64,000 nt of DNA from Batkoa obscura (GCA_030770535.1 JASVEC010000006.1:868001-932000), one strand, 5' to 3'. Numbered from the stretch's first letter, positions 1 through 12,228 are shown. A program made the numbers and translations. Notes: generated by a model not told the origin, from the letters alone.

Positions 1-181
1 TATTACTATCATATTTTTTGAAAGTAATTAAGCTATACCACATTTAATATTATTTTTTAAATTATGTTCGAAAATATCTTTTATATTTTTCATCTTTTGT
101 ATTCTAATATTAAGTGCTTTCTATTTAACTTTTTAAATTTATAGACACTGTTTTGAAAATAATATGTCAGCTTTAATTTAC

Positions 182-283
182 ATAAGAGGATGTTTTTTTG
201 GCTTCATTACTTTTTTCATTTTTTAAGCGCTATTTGAATGGAAAGATTGTTAGTAGAATTCTTAAAAAAATACATCCCAATAA
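182..283 (+). mobile_element. MITE copy 1
   Basis: Copy of the ~105-bp dispersed element, in the orientation with GCTTCATTAC on the left and TTGTTAGTAGAATTCTT on the right. The central AAGCGCTATTTGA is intact. Both ends are diverged (GAGGATG on the left, ACATCCCA on the right), so this is an older copy. Confidence 0.8.
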
Positions 284-457
284 TATTTTTAAAAAAGTAA
301 ATATTGATTTAAACCTAACTTTATATCATTGAATAAATATTTGAACATAAAAAAAGAAAAAGTTTGCATGTTTTAAAAATGACATAAACAAGCTTAGTGA
401 TATTTATTAATAAATTAAAATACATCGCAAAGTGGTAGATAAAAAAGCAGTCAGTTA

Positions 458-673
458 CTAAAACTCCAACATTTCCCTCCCCATACAAGCAATTAACTTG
501 TAGATAGTCTCTCTACCTGTTGGATCCGCCAACTCAAGTTTTTTCGACTTGATCATTCCCATTCCATCAACAGAGGGAATGGAACCAATAAGCTCTTTTA
601 AATAAGCTTCCGTAACAGTAGAACAACAGAAATAGATATCATCTCCCACAAACTTCATCTCAAAAATTTTCAT
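458..673 (-). CDS. small hypothetical protein (71 aa)
   Basis: A 71-residue frame that starts at an ATG preceded by a run of A and ends with MLEF. The composition is protein-like: balanced charge, four cysteines, no low complexity. I recognise no family or motif. No splice acceptor is evident just upstream, so it may be a complete single-exon micro-gene. It could also be a fragment of the decayed locus lying next to it on the same strand. It is below the length at which an ORF in AT-rich DNA is self-evidently coding. Confidence 0.3.
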   Translation of the reverse strand: MKIFEMKFVGDDIYFCCSTVTEAYLKELIGSIPSVDGMGMIKSKKLELADPTGRETIYKLIACMGREMLEF

Positions 674-786
674 TTTTTTAAACTATTTTGTATTATAATG
701 TTATTGAGCTGCTTCAATCATTGAATAAACCAATAAGGCATCTCTATCTAATCAAGCGATTGTTCATTGATGTTTCTCCCCATAAA

Positions 787-1264
787 TTAACCATACAATT
801 CGGTTACTATAATTTGTGCCTTTATATATGCTTCAGTTTCAGATTGTTGATGATCAATTTTAAATAATCCATAACTTGGTTTCATAAATATGTTATCAAT
901 ATCTCCTAATAATGTGGCTTCATAAATCAATCGAGCTAAATCAGTTACAAATCTTTTACTTTGTGGTATATTTGAACTTTGATCATAATTTACTAACACA
1001 CCTCGTAGTTGATATAAGAGTCTTCTTTGGACAGTTACTAATTGATCGGAAGTTCTAAAAAAATTGACTGAAGAATCTTCTCTCCAGTGTAATCTTTAGG
1101 ATTAAACGTTGCGCTCCACCCTCAATAGCATTTGGAGGATTATAATTAAATATGTGTTTTATACCAGTTGTTTCTTGAATTTTTATGTTAAGAGTTTACT
1201 TTTCAACTATTTCAAATTTGGAGACATCGTATTGGAAACTTTCAGTTAGTGATCTATCTCGCAT
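787..1264 (-). pseudogene. decayed gene remnant, family not recognised
   Basis: Read on the minus strand, the stretch carries several protein-like segments in more than one frame. The clearest runs from about 1079 down to 787 and includes TSDQLVTVQRRLLYQLRG followed by RFVTDLARLIYEATLLGD. An upstream segment (1264 to 1100) starts MRDRSLTESFQYDVSKFE and is interrupted. No GT-AG pair that I can see restores one frame across the whole stretch, so I read it as a dead host gene or a gene end broken by rearrangement. An unrecognised multi-exon live gene is possible. The family is unknown to me. Confidence 0.35.
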
Positions 1265-1518
1265 TTTTTGAGTTTTTAAAAAATTTAAAATATAGTTCAA
1301 GAATAAATCCCAGAATTAAAAAGTTGAAATTATTTTTTGGGGGTAAGTTTATTTTCAATCCCCAAAAATAGGATTGGAATTGGAATTGGAATCCCCGATT
1401 ACTATTGGTTGGATTGCTATTAAACTAACAAAAAAAGCATTAGTTTTTAATAGTAAAAATAAAATTATTTGTTTTTTTAAACTAATAGAAATTTTAATTT
1501 AATATTAATTTTTTATAC

Positions 1519-1527
1519 TATAAAAAG
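1519..1527 (+). promoter_or_regulatory. TATA box candidate for NUG1
   Basis: TATAAAAAG lies about 50 bp before the NUG1 start codon. The same TATAAAAG-type word precedes several other genes in the window. Confidence 0.35.
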
Positions 1528-1577
1528 ACAATATAAACTTTGAACAGCTATTGAAAAAGAGATAGAGTTTTTTAACG

Positions 1578-3797
1578 ATGGTACATAAGAGTAAGTTTAT
1601 ATAAAAGATTTATCAGATATATGATTCTAAACTAAATTTACTTAGAAAACCCAAGTAAGCGTGTAACGACTCGTTTAAGAGCCAAGAACACTAAGAGAGC
1701 TGCTGAAAAAAAGCGTAAGGATAAAAAAGAAGCTAGAATTAATCCACAAAGTAAAAGTAAGTTTTAAAAATGTCCCATTAATACTATTATAACAACAGCT
1801 AACTCAATCTCTAGAGATCAAGAAGGATCCTGGAATTCCAAATTTATGGCCATTTAAAGAGAAGTTGATTCAAGAAATCGAAAAGAGTAAACAAGATAAA
1901 GAATCAGAACGAGCTGCTGCTAAAGAAAAACAAAAGAAAAATTCATTATTAAATATGGTTAATGAAGCTAACAAAAGAAGTGAAGCGTTCAATAAGCAAG
2001 TTAAGAATAATGAAGAAGATGAGATGAGTGCTATGGATCCTGCTTTAGTTGGTAAAAAAGATAATAGTCGTAAAGCTTACTTTAGAGAGTTTAAAAAAGT
2101 TATCGATAACTCCGATGTCATTTTGGAAGTGCTAGACGCTAGGGATCCACTAGGTTGTCGTACTAGAAATATAGAAAAATTGATTTTAAATTATCCTAAT
2201 AAAAGGATTATTTTAATTTTGAATAAGATCGGTAAGTTATGATAATTTATTAAGTATTAAGAACGTAGATGCTTATATGTTATGTTTTAGATCTTATTCC
2301 TCAAGATATAGCTAATCAATGGATTCTTTATTTAAGAAATGAGTTCCCAACTATCGCATTTAAAGCCAGTACCCAAAATCAACGTACCAATATCAGTCAA
2401 AAGAAAGGGCATTTAAAAAACAAAACTATGGATGAAGTAACCTCTACTTCTTCCAGTCTTGGAGCTGATTCCTTAATCAAATTATTAAAAAATTATTCAC
2501 GCAGTCAAAATATCAAAACATCATTAACTGTAGGTGTCATTGGTTACCCAAATGTTGGTAAAAGTTCCTTAATTAATTCGTTAAAAAGAAGCAAAGTTTG
2601 TGGTGTTGGTGCAAGTCCTGGGTTCACTAAAGTAGCCCAAGAGATTCATTTAGATGCTAAATTAAAGTTATTTGATTGCCCTGGTATTGTATTTGGTGGA
2701 AATCAAGCTAATATGAATCCCGGGGATTTATTATTACGTAACTGTATTAAAGTCGAATTGCTTCAAGACCCTATTTCACCAGGTAAATTGGTTTAAATGC
2801 GACAAATAACGTATTAATTTCATCGTTTAGTGGATTATTTACTTAAAAAATGTGGGGCTCAAAACTTAATGATGCATTATAGCTTACCAGCCTTTAGAGA
2901 TGTTAAAGGGTTTTTAGTTGAATTAGCTCGCCAACGTGGGTTTATTAAAAAGGTAAGTGAAATCATATAAATTCATTCTAGTATTTTAATCTAATTTAAC
3001 TTAATTTAATAGGGAGGTGTTCCAGATATTGAAGGTGTAGCTAAATTAGTCTTAAAAGATTGGAATAGTGGAAATATTTCTTTTTATACTTTACCACCAG
3101 AAAAGAAACAAAGTACTACTAGTTCAAGTGAATTAGTTACAGCTTGGTCTAAAGAATTTAGTTTACAAGATTATGATGAATCGGTCAGTGTAGATAATGC
3201 TATGACTAATAAAAATAATAATAAAGCCATGGTTATGGTAAGAGGTTTTTTTGAAGTTAACTGGGTTAGGAATTAAAAGAATTTTATTTTTTAGGAATCT
3301 ACTTTTGGCGAAGTTGAAAATGAAATTGAAAATGAATTTTTAGAAGAAATGAATATGGCCGAAGTCGTCGACGATGATGATGCTATTAGTGCCGATGATG
3401 ATAGTGAAGAAGAAGAGGATGACGAGGACGAAGAAGAAATTGAAGTTAATAAAATGATAATGACAGTATCGGTAGGTATATAATATACAACAATAATATA
3501 AATATAATATGATATTAACTTAATTTCTTTATTTTTAATTAGACTAAAAGTAAAAAAACTGGTGGAGTAGAAAAAAAGATCACTGCCTCTGAAATAAGCA
3601 TTGATAGTCAATTAAATCAAACAATCAAAAAACAAATGAAACAAAAAAACAAAGCATTACGTAAACAAAATCAACGTGCTGAAGAATTATTAGAAATGAT
3701 GGAAGAAGAAGGAGATGCTATGGGAAGTGATAGCGATGAGGATAATGATGATTTTGATTTTGCTCAATTAGATGGGGGTTTGCCCATGGAAGATTAA
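1578..3797 (+). CDS. NUG1: nucleolar GTPase, nucleostemin/NUG1 (GNL3) family
   Basis: Eight exons (1578-1590, 1646-1756, 1815-2231, 2291-2782, 2831-2952, 3013-3237, 3295-3471, 3543-3797) give a 603-residue protein. Family role: circularly permuted nucleolar GTPase needed for 60S ribosomal subunit maturation and export. The N-terminus is very basic ([20 protein letters not shown]), as in the GN3L_Grn1 domain. The G motifs come in permuted order: LNKID (about 177-181) precedes the P-loop GYPNVGKSS (265-273) and DCPG (309-312). The C-terminal third is acidic and coiled-coil-like, ending near DGGLPMED. The first coding exon is only 13 bp. Splicing of the first three introns is fixed by frame and by restoring the NKID motif. 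The exon 4/5 join restores DPISPVDYLL, as expected for the family. Family assignment is firm; the C-terminal exon limits are less certain. Confidence 0.93.
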
Positions 3798-5285
3798 AAG
3801 AGGAGAGTGATGTTTTGTAAGGAGGTTTTAAACTATAGAAATAAATACAAGTTATTATTATGTATATTTAAAGTTATTATTAATGTTTAGTTATATTTTA
3901 TCTATAACAATAGCATAATTTTTATTAATAACTTAAAGAACTATTAAATTCATTATCACTTATAAGTATTCTGTTCAATTTTAAAGGATAGGTTAAACGA
4001 TTAAAATGAGATGATAAGGGTAGAGGGAGATAGTTAGTCAAAAGTTAAGCGAATTTTTTTAAGGAGTAATAAAGCTATAAAATCATAAAATCATCCCTTT
4101 CTATCGTATAATGTTGAGTTTGGTCCATGTACAATAGCTCAATCTCTAAGGACTACTATATAATAACCAATGTCGGATATCTATTCTAAATTAACAATAT
4201 AGATTATTTTTAATTTTTTATAATTTTCTAATCTATAACATTATTTTTAAAAGGATAATTATCAAGCTTATAGATACGTGTATTAAATATTTTAGATTTT
4301 TAAATGGGTAAAATATGCTTTTATTAAACCCAACACGCTCCAAGTCTAGCAAAGAGAATTTAATATAGAGCAAATGGCGGCAACAAGAAGCTATGGCAAT
4401 TATTCATTCAAAGAATAGGTTGGAAGTAGTGGACAAAGTCAAATCACCAGGCATTGAGATAAAATATTATACTATAAGTAAAGGGATACACGAGCTAGAC
4501 CAACCAACCACCAAAGCAATAAACAATAAAATATGGACGAGGGGCACTCAAACTAAATTTACCAAACACCAATCTAATAAAGAATGAGTGACGAGGTACT
4601 CAAATTAAATCGATTTAACACTAAAGCAGCATAGGATGATAGTATAACATCTTGACACCAGGTACAATTGATATAATGTTACTTTAATAAATAATAGTAA
4701 AAAGGTAGAAAGATAATTATGATCAGGGAATTTGGATCATTAGCGTAGATATCAAAATCAGAGGATCAACAAAACAAAAGGTATAACTAGTAACATTGAG
4801 AGCAAAAGTTAAAGAAAGATAGAATGGTACTCTTTTTTTTATATTGAAAAAAAAATCCTGAGAATAAATACTTTTGTAATCAATTTACTAACTAAATAAC
4901 AGGATTTCAAATTTGATGTGAATTACAGTTTTAACTTGGGATTAAAATGAGTTCCAAAACTGAAAAGCAAATAAATTTTTGTTTTAAATTGCTTCTACCA
5001 AAAGCTAGAGTAATAAATTTCTGGTTATATCAAGATATTTTGTGGATGATACTATGAGCCAAATGTTTGTTTGACTCTATCGAGGGATATAGGTAAATTA
5101 ATTTAAGAGATTGGTTAAATATTTAAGCTTATAAATAAGGTGTTAGAATTGAATTGAATTGAATTGAATTGAATTTTAATTGATTAGTTGTTTAATTCGA
5201 AAATATTGAAAATAAAGATTTAAAAACTAAAACTAAAATTCGGGTAATATTTTTGATTTCCATTTAATATACTAATAGAAAAGAA
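3798..5285. other. intergenic spacer with no supported gene
   Basis: AT-rich spacer between NUG1 and the threonyl-tRNA synthetase. The part at about 4320-4620 is visibly less AT-rich and holds a 64-codon open stretch without family resemblance. It may be a very old decayed sequence. Nothing else is recognisable except a short GAATT microsatellite. Confidence 0.5.
5146..5175. repeat. GAATT microsatellite
   Basis: Six head-to-tail copies of the pentamer GAATT, about 110 bp before the threonyl-tRNA synthetase start. Confidence 0.9.
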
Positions 5286-7555
5286 ATGGTGAATTATATA
5301 CAATTTAATAAGTTCAATAGAAGTAAGTAATCATTTAATTTAATTTAATTTTTAAATAATAAACAAAACTATAGTATTTTATCGAAATATCATCCATTTA
5401 AAACAATTACCATCAAGTCTTAACACCATTTCCAATGGCAATATTGAAAAAATAGCCGTCAACCTTGAGGGCAAAACAAAAGAAATTTCAAAAGGTAGTA
5501 AAGGAATAGACTTGGTACCAATAAATTCCAAAGATAAAATCATCGGTTGTAAACTAAATAATGAATTTCAAAGTTTAAGAAACCCAATATCTCATCCTAA
5601 CAGTAGTATTGATTTCATTTATAAAAATCAATGGAAAATATCAGAAGAAAAACTAGATAAACAAATACAAAATAGTATATTTACAACAGGTGGAATGGTG
5701 AGTATCTGTTCATTATTGAATTATTGTTCTTTTAAGGATAAAGTGATGTTATTGGATTATGGTTTAAATAAAGAAAGTGAATTATTTTTTATAGATGTAG
5801 TGTATTTTGGAAAAGAGATTAATAATAGAAATTTGAGTTTGAAAGAGTTGCTGAAAGAGAATAAGGATGATATTCAACTCAATTTTAATGAAGAGGAAAT
5901 AAAAGAGTTGGAAAAACATAATCAATATATATTGGATAATGGAAAATTAGAAGAGATGGGAAATGCAATAGATAATGAAGAGATTAAAAAAAATATTCAC
6001 AATAATAATAGATACACTAATAATAATATAAATAATAATGGAAATGTTATTAGATTATTAGATCATTATTATTTAATAAACGAACCTATCATAAATCAAG
6101 TATCATCTATAAAAACAATTAAAATTGATAGTATAGAATTAATGCATTTACTTATTTCAGGTTATGAAACTGAACAAAAAAGGATACGAATCTATATCAA
6201 ATCTTTTTTATCTTCAAAAAATGAACAAGAATATGAAAAACAAAAGGAAATATTAAAAAAAAGAGATCATCGATATATAGGCAAACAACAACAATTATAT
6301 TTCTCTCATAAATTAAGTCCAGGAAGTACCTTTTTCCTTCCAAATGGTTTATTTATATTAAAAAAATTGAAAAACTTTATTAGAAATAAATATAATTTAT
6401 TTAATTATCAAGAAGTACAAACACCTTTATTATTTAAAAAAGAATTATTTGAGATAAGTGGTCATTGGCAAAATTATCAAAAGGATATGTTTCAAGTGAG
6501 TTCGTGTTGTGGAAGTCATGAAGAAGGGGAAGAGGATGAAATTACTGGTTTAAAACCAATGAATTGTCCAGCTCATTGTTTAATTTTTGATTCAAAACCA
6601 CGAATGGAATCTGATTTACCAATTAGATTGGCTGATTTTGGGACATTACATAGGTAATAATACTATTATGTAATAATTCTATTTAATTTATATAATAAAA
6701 CATAGAAACGAAGCTTCTGGAGCATTAACAGGTTTAACTCGAGTACGACAATTTCATCAAGATGATGGTCATATCTTTTGTACCAAAGAACAAATCAATA
6801 GTGAAATTTCCAGTACTTTAAAAATGTTAAAAGAAGTATATACAGCATTAGAATTACCCAATTATGACTTAACCTTATCAACCCGTCCTACAGAAAACTT
6901 TATTGGTGATATAGAAACTTGGGACTCTGCTGAAATACAATTAAAACAAGCATTGGATGATACAGATTTACCATGGAGTGTTAAGGAAGGAGATGGTGCT
7001 TTTTATGGCCCAAAAATAGATATTATGATTAAAGATAATTATAATCGTTCACATCAAACAGCTACTATTCAATTAGATTTTCAATTACCTAATCGATTTA
7101 ATTTAAAGTATAGAACTCAAGAAAATGAATGGAAAACACCTGTCATTGTACATCGTGCTATCTTTGGATCTTTAGAAAGAATATTTGCTATATTAATAGA
7201 AAATTATGCTGGTCGATGGCCATTTTGGTTAAACCCAAAACAAATCATTATGTTACCTTTCAATGATAAAGAAGTGATGGAATATACAGAGGAAAAAATG
7301 AAAGTTTTAGAAAAAATGTATAAACAAAAATATTTTGGTGAGTTGAAATTGAATATTGATAATAGTAATAAAGCAATTTCATCTAAGATTAAACAAGCAC
7401 AAATTGAACAGTTTAATTTTATGTTGGTAATTGGTAAGGAAGAAATGGAAAATGAAACATTAACTGTTAGATATAGAGATGGCAAAATAGTTAAAGGAGT
7501 AAATATGGAACAGTTTGTAGATTTGGTATTTGAATTGAATCAGCCTTATTTATAA
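5286..7555 (+). CDS. threonyl-tRNA synthetase, probably mitochondrial
   Basis: Three exons (5286-5322, 5375-6653, 6706-7555) encode 721 residues. The enzyme charges tRNA-Thr. The first ~40 residues (MVNYIQFNKFNRIFYRNIIH...) are basic and hydroxylated with no acidic residue, as in a mitochondrial presequence, so this is likely the organellar enzyme. A TGS-like segment follows. Class II core motifs are clear: RDHRYIGKQQQLYF, LSPGSTFFLPNG, LKPMNCPAHC, RLADFGTLHRNEASGALTGL, FHQDDGHIF, FYGPKIDI and VHRAIFGSLER. The zinc ligands Cys, His and His in MNCPAH, DDGH and VHRA are all present. The C-terminal anticodon-binding domain is complete (PKQIIMLPF to FELNQPYL). The N2 editing region is long but divergent and lacks the expected HxxxH and CxxxH sites (see findings). 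The start is the only ATG that feeds the spliced frame. The synthetase assignment is firm; targeting is inference. Confidence 0.93.
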
Positions 7556-8094
7556 AAATTAAGGGCATTTTGATTTATTTTTAATACAAATACTTTCATT
7601 TTATATGGAGTATTTTAAGATATTAGAATACAGTGGCAAAAAAACAGAATACTAAAAATAATAAAAATAATTTTAAATAATTTTAAAAAAAAACTTGAAA
7701 TCCCAATTTTATTTAAAAGTTAATTATTTTAATATATATATGAAATTAATATTAAAAATATTTTGATAATGTCTGAAATTTAGCAATGTAAATTGTATTT
7801 ATTGTTTCAATGTTTTTATTATTTAATTGAGTCTTTATAATAGTATAAAGAAACAAAAATTAAAGTCTAACAAATTAAACTCTAACCTAAAGTTTTTAAT
7901 TATTTTTAATTTTTAAAATTTTAGCTTTTTAATATTGATATTAAACACAAATGCTTTAAAGTTGATTTAAATTTTTCTATATAATTGAATAACCTATAAT
8001 CAAATGAAATATTACAAAGAATTGTTCCATGTCTCTAAGAATGATACTACTATAAGTTATCTTAGTTTATGGAGGATAAGAGTAATAAATTTTA

Positions 8095-8203
8095 CATATG
8101 GGAGTGTTTTTTTTGGCTTCATTATTTTTTCCATTTTTTGAGCGCTATTTCAGTGGAAAGATTGTTAGTAAATTTCTCAAACAAAAAAATACATCCCCAT
8201 ATG
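8095..8203 (+). mobile_element. MITE copy 2
   Basis: Nearly full-length copy with both termini: ATATGGGGAGTG on the left and ACATCCCCATAT on the right. Confidence 0.88.
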
Positions 8204-8210
8204 TAGATTA

Positions 8211-8301
8211 TCTTTATTGTTTAAGAATTTTACTACTAATTTTTCCACTCAAATAGCGCTCAAAAATGAAAAAAGTAATAAAACCAAAAAATATCCTCAT
8301 A
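8211..8301 (-). mobile_element. MITE copy 3 (one end missing)
   Basis: Opposite orientation to copy 2 and only about 8 bp from it. The TTTAAGAATTTTACT end has lost its outer G-run, while the other end is present as ATATCCTCAT. The pair forms a head-to-head inverted arrangement. Confidence 0.8.
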
Positions 8302-8599
8302 GGGTATTTCATTAAGAACCCTATTTATAATTTTTTCACTCAATAATGCTTTAAAAAATGAACAATTAAATGAAATTAAAAAGTACATTTCTATTTTAAC
8401 CTTATTGATTTTAACTTGAAATTTCAGTTAAATCAGGTTTACTTTTATTGTAAGAAAAGAAAAAATATGATTTAGATTTAAAAATTAGTTGAATTTTTAT
8501 TTAATCAATAAATAAATTAAATTAACATATAAATATAACATATAACATATACAATTCAATATATAACTCTTCTCTTCCCCATTTCTAATATACTTCTGT

Positions 8600-9748
8600 T
8601 TAAATGGGCAAATTAAGATTCGGTGTAGTATTATAAAATGAATCTCTAATTGAATCCGAACAATCGACTTTACCAATATAATATTGTGCCCATTCTTCAA
8701 TACTTGCAGGAAATCCATCATTATTAAAATTTTTATGATTTTTTGGCGGTGGATCAAACGCTTCAATTTCTTCCATTTTATGAAGATCATGTTCAGCAAT
8801 AGTATGAGTGGAACCATCCATATAAGGAAAAATAGCTTCAGTATCGGAAGTATTGATTTCAGTTAATGGGTTGAGGTTGATTGGGGTAGTTGAATTGATC
8901 ATTATTGGGTTGTTACCACTGTTACCACCACCTTCTTTATTACTTTGATTATAGAAATCTAAACTATTATTGAGATTATTTGAATTACTACCCTTAGCAA
9001 TTTGATGTAAAAAACGGACCATCCCTTTATCATAAATAACAAAATATAAATATACAATCCCCATTAAAGACCACATATAAGTTAAAACAATAGCATGAGG
9101 GTCATACATAATAATGAATAATGTAAATAAATTAATTAAAAATAGAATTACAGTTCGGAATATATTAGTTTCAATTATAATTTTATATAAATTATAACTT
9201 GTTGATTTATTTTGTAATTTTTTTAATTCTCTTGTATGTTGAAATAATGCTATTGTTATTGCAGTTGTTATAAATAATTCTACTATGGCATCCATAGCTA
9301 CATGAATAGTTCCACTATATAATTCTTGTACAAATACACAAGTACCATCTTCTTTGGGTGCACTAGTTGATAATACTAAATCAGAGATAGCTACTAAAGC
9401 TCGCATCACTATTAATCCTATTGAAAAAGCCAAAAATAATTTGTTTCTTCCAGTGATTACTGAAATTCGATAAATTTGGAATGTTTCTCCAGACAACATT
9501 TGTAGATGAAAAGTAACTACTGAAAATTTAGCTGCAAACACACAACCAAAAGAACCTAATTTTAAATATTGAACAAAATTAGCTATACTTGTTAACCAAA
9601 AGAAAGAACTAATAAGTAAGCGTGAGCGGGTTATTCGATTGTTTATAAAGATACATGAGTATAATGAGTTGAAGGTGATATGTGTGGCTATGGCTACAAA
9701 ACAGCCTGCAAATCCAATTGCAAAAATAGAGATTGTATCAGATTCCAT
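8600..9748 (-). CDS. seven-transmembrane receptor-like protein (orphan)
   Basis: Single exon, 382 residues. Seven hydrophobic segments can be picked out: about 6-30, 45-66, 70-96, 104-127, 143-167, 193-215 and 219-241. They are followed by a ~140-residue hydrophilic tail rich in Asn, Ser, Gly and Glu. A long cytoplasmic tail after TM7 suits a plasma-membrane GPCR-like protein. Short loops contain GETFQIYRISVITGRNK after TM3 and QHTRELKKLQNKS after TM5, both basic as expected for cytoplasmic loops. I do not see a DRY or NPxxY motif, and it does not match the pheromone receptor, carbon-sensing or opsin sequences I know (no retinal-binding lysine in TM7). The start at 9748 gives a short extracellular N-terminus. 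Ligand and function are unknown. Confidence 0.72.
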   Translation of the reverse strand: MESDTISIFAIGFAGCFVAIATHITFNSLYSCIFINNRITRSRLLISSFFWLTSIANFVQYLKLGSFGCVFAAKFSVVTFHLQMLSGETFQIYRISVITGRNKLFLAFSIGLIVMRALVAISDLVLSTSAPKEDGTCVFVQELYSGTIHVAMDAIVELFITTAITIALFQHTRELKKLQNKSTSYNLYKIIIETNIFRTVILFLINLFTLFIIMYDPHAIVLTYMWSLMGIVYLYFVIYDKGMVRFLHQIAKGSNSNNLNNSLDFYNQSNKEGGGNSGNNPIMINSTTPINLNPLTEINTSDTEAIFPYMDGSTHTIAEHDLHKMEEIEAFDPPPKNHKNFNNDGFPASIEEWAQYYIGKVDCSDSIRDSFYNTTPNLNLPI

Positions 9749-12228
9749 TGATAATTATTAAGGGAGAATAGTATGGGGATAAAGAAAAGTAAAAAAGAAT
9801 AATCTTTATTTTGATATAAATTTTAATAAAATAAAATTCAATTTAGTTTAAGTTTAAATCAATTATTAGTTATACTAAATTTAGTTAGATAAAAACTGGT
9901 ATATTTTATATTTTATATTTTTATAGTGATTATTTAAGGGAGAATAAATTAGTAATAAATATCAAATTGAATTTGATTTATTATTATTATTGCTGTTTTC
10001 TCTGTTGAGTTAATTTATAATAAAATAAATAAATAATAAATAAATAAATAATTTTAAAAAATATTAAAAAAATAAAAAAAATGAAGTTTAGTTTTATTTA
10101 AATAAGAATTTCAAATTTTAGGTGTTGAATCTAATCTTTTCTACCCCACGTTCAATCCTGGTTGACATGATTTTAATGCTTTTATTTTTAATAAAAAAAA
10201 TTATTGTTTGCATATAGCTTTTTATGCTGGTCTCTTTTTAACTTTTTTCAATTTATTTAGTTTAAGGAGATTTAAAATTGAAGATTTTTATTAAATTTGT
10301 TATTTTATAATATTGATCGAATAATATATGATTATTGTAACAATGAGTTAATAAAATAGAATATATATTTCTATAATATTTATATTATACAATTATTAAC
10401 TTTAATGATTCAAATCTTATTATTTTAATTCAAAATAACTTTTATTTACTCTAGTTTAAAATTTAAAGTTTAAAATAAATTGAAAGTTTTAATTTTCCCC
10501 ATAATATTTAATTAATTATGAAATTCTAGATTCACTTATATTGAATTAGATTCAAGTTAATAAATTTTTTATATTTATAATTATCATTTTAAAGTATATT
10601 ATATTTTTAGTTAAGTTCTAAATTATTAAGATAAAACTTGTTTTTTTGTTAGGATTAGTTGATTTTAATTTATAAATTTTTAATTTATAAATAATAAAAT
10701 GAGAATATATGAAACTTTTATTTCTTAGTATTTCTATTCAAACATTATAAACTCATTAGTGTTTTAAACCCAATCCTCAAATGACAACACTTTCAAAAAA
10801 ACCTTTTCTTTTTTTATCTCCTGAAATAATTAAGGGTAAGCTATAAAAAAAGGGAAGCTTTCCAATTTATTAACTTGATGACATAAGTTTAGATCTAAGT
10901 TTAAGAAAAGTTCCTTTTTTTATAATTGTTGCAACTCTCTTGTGACTTTATCTTATTAGCAAGAATTTTTATAATTAAACTATTTGTATTATTTTTTTAA
11001 ACACTAATCGTATATTATATACAGAATTTAATTTTTTTTTAAAATGAGAAATTAATTAGGTCGCAAAAGAGTTACAATGGCTATATTAGAAAAAAAAACA
11101 GTAAGATTTAATTAATAAATTTCAAACTAATAAAAAATAAATATAAATGAATTATGTTTTTTTTCATTTACTCCAATCTCATGTTGTCATCCTGAAGACT
11201 ATCTTATCTCTCTCTTTGGGTGCATATGATGAGTATTGAGTTTATTTTTTATTACTTTCTTTAAATTATAAATTGAAAATTACTGATTCTAATTTTATTT
11301 TGTTTTTAAATAATCTCAAACTCTTTTTAAAAAGCCTTATGTTTTATATAACAAAAATAAATGTTGAATTTTAATTAAATTTTAAACAGCATTAAATATT
11401 TATTTATTTTTAAACATAATAGTGAATTATATTAGACAAATACTACATTCCAAGCCTTTTTTATTTCAATTAGAAAAGTTTCAAAACAAAAAACTGCAGT
11501 TATATTTTTTATTAAATTAATAAATTAATATAAAATGTCAAGTAATCTGTGTTTCAATAACAATATTTAATTTAATATTTGTTTATCAAAATACAAAAGG
11601 AGACATAATTGCTTTGCATGATATTGCCAAGCCATAAATAAATAATAAAAAATATAACTGAGCCAACAATTGAATAGAATTAACAATAAAATTCTAATCC
11701 TATCAAAAATTCTCATCTCAGATTTAAAATAATATTAAATTTGAAGCATAATTAATGATTTGACTTTTTCTGATTACTAATGAATATAAAGAACTCTTGT
11801 CATTTTAATTCTAAATAATATTATATCTCACTTTCCCATTATATAAAAAACCTCTTCAAACAAATCAACAAATGACAATAGCATAAGTTAACTCTAATCC
11901 CAAAAAAAACTTTGATTTTATTAAAGAAAAAAAGGATTTGAAAAAACAAAAAGACAATGCGGATAGGGAGGATAAATTAGTTAAACTAGATAAATAATAA
12001 CAATAAAATATTTAATCTTTTTTTCTGTACAAAAAACAATAACAAATAAGGTTTATAAATAAATAAATAAATAAATAAAGATTCTTAATATTAATAAGAT
12101 ATCTTCTTCATTTTTACATATTAATATCACACTATTAAAAATTAACTAAAATTATAATTAATGTAAATCATAAACGATAATTAAATAAACTTACTTAAAA
12201 TGAATTCAAAATCGCTTTAAACTTGGCG
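9749..12228. other. intergenic spacer, no gene seen
   Basis: About 2.5 kb of very AT-rich DNA with homopolymer runs and short AAAT repeats (for example 10021-10050 and 12058-12080). I see no coding frame, tRNA or element copy that I can support. Confidence 0.55.

Larger units (their letters stand above)
7556..8599. other. intergenic spacer holding two MITE copies
   Basis: AT-rich DNA between the tail-to-tail synthetase and 7TM genes. Apart from the two element copies at 8095-8301 I see no gene, RNA or regulatory structure. Confidence 0.6.

Noticed and set aside
3291-3611. Minus-strand 106-codon frame with a long serine run
   Set aside because: It is the antisense of the acidic Asp/Glu-rich exon 7 of NUG1; GAT/GAA codons read backwards give serine.
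10781-10834. Possible short first exon ending in GTAAGC
   Set aside because: 18 codons with no downstream exon that continues the frame into anything protein-like.
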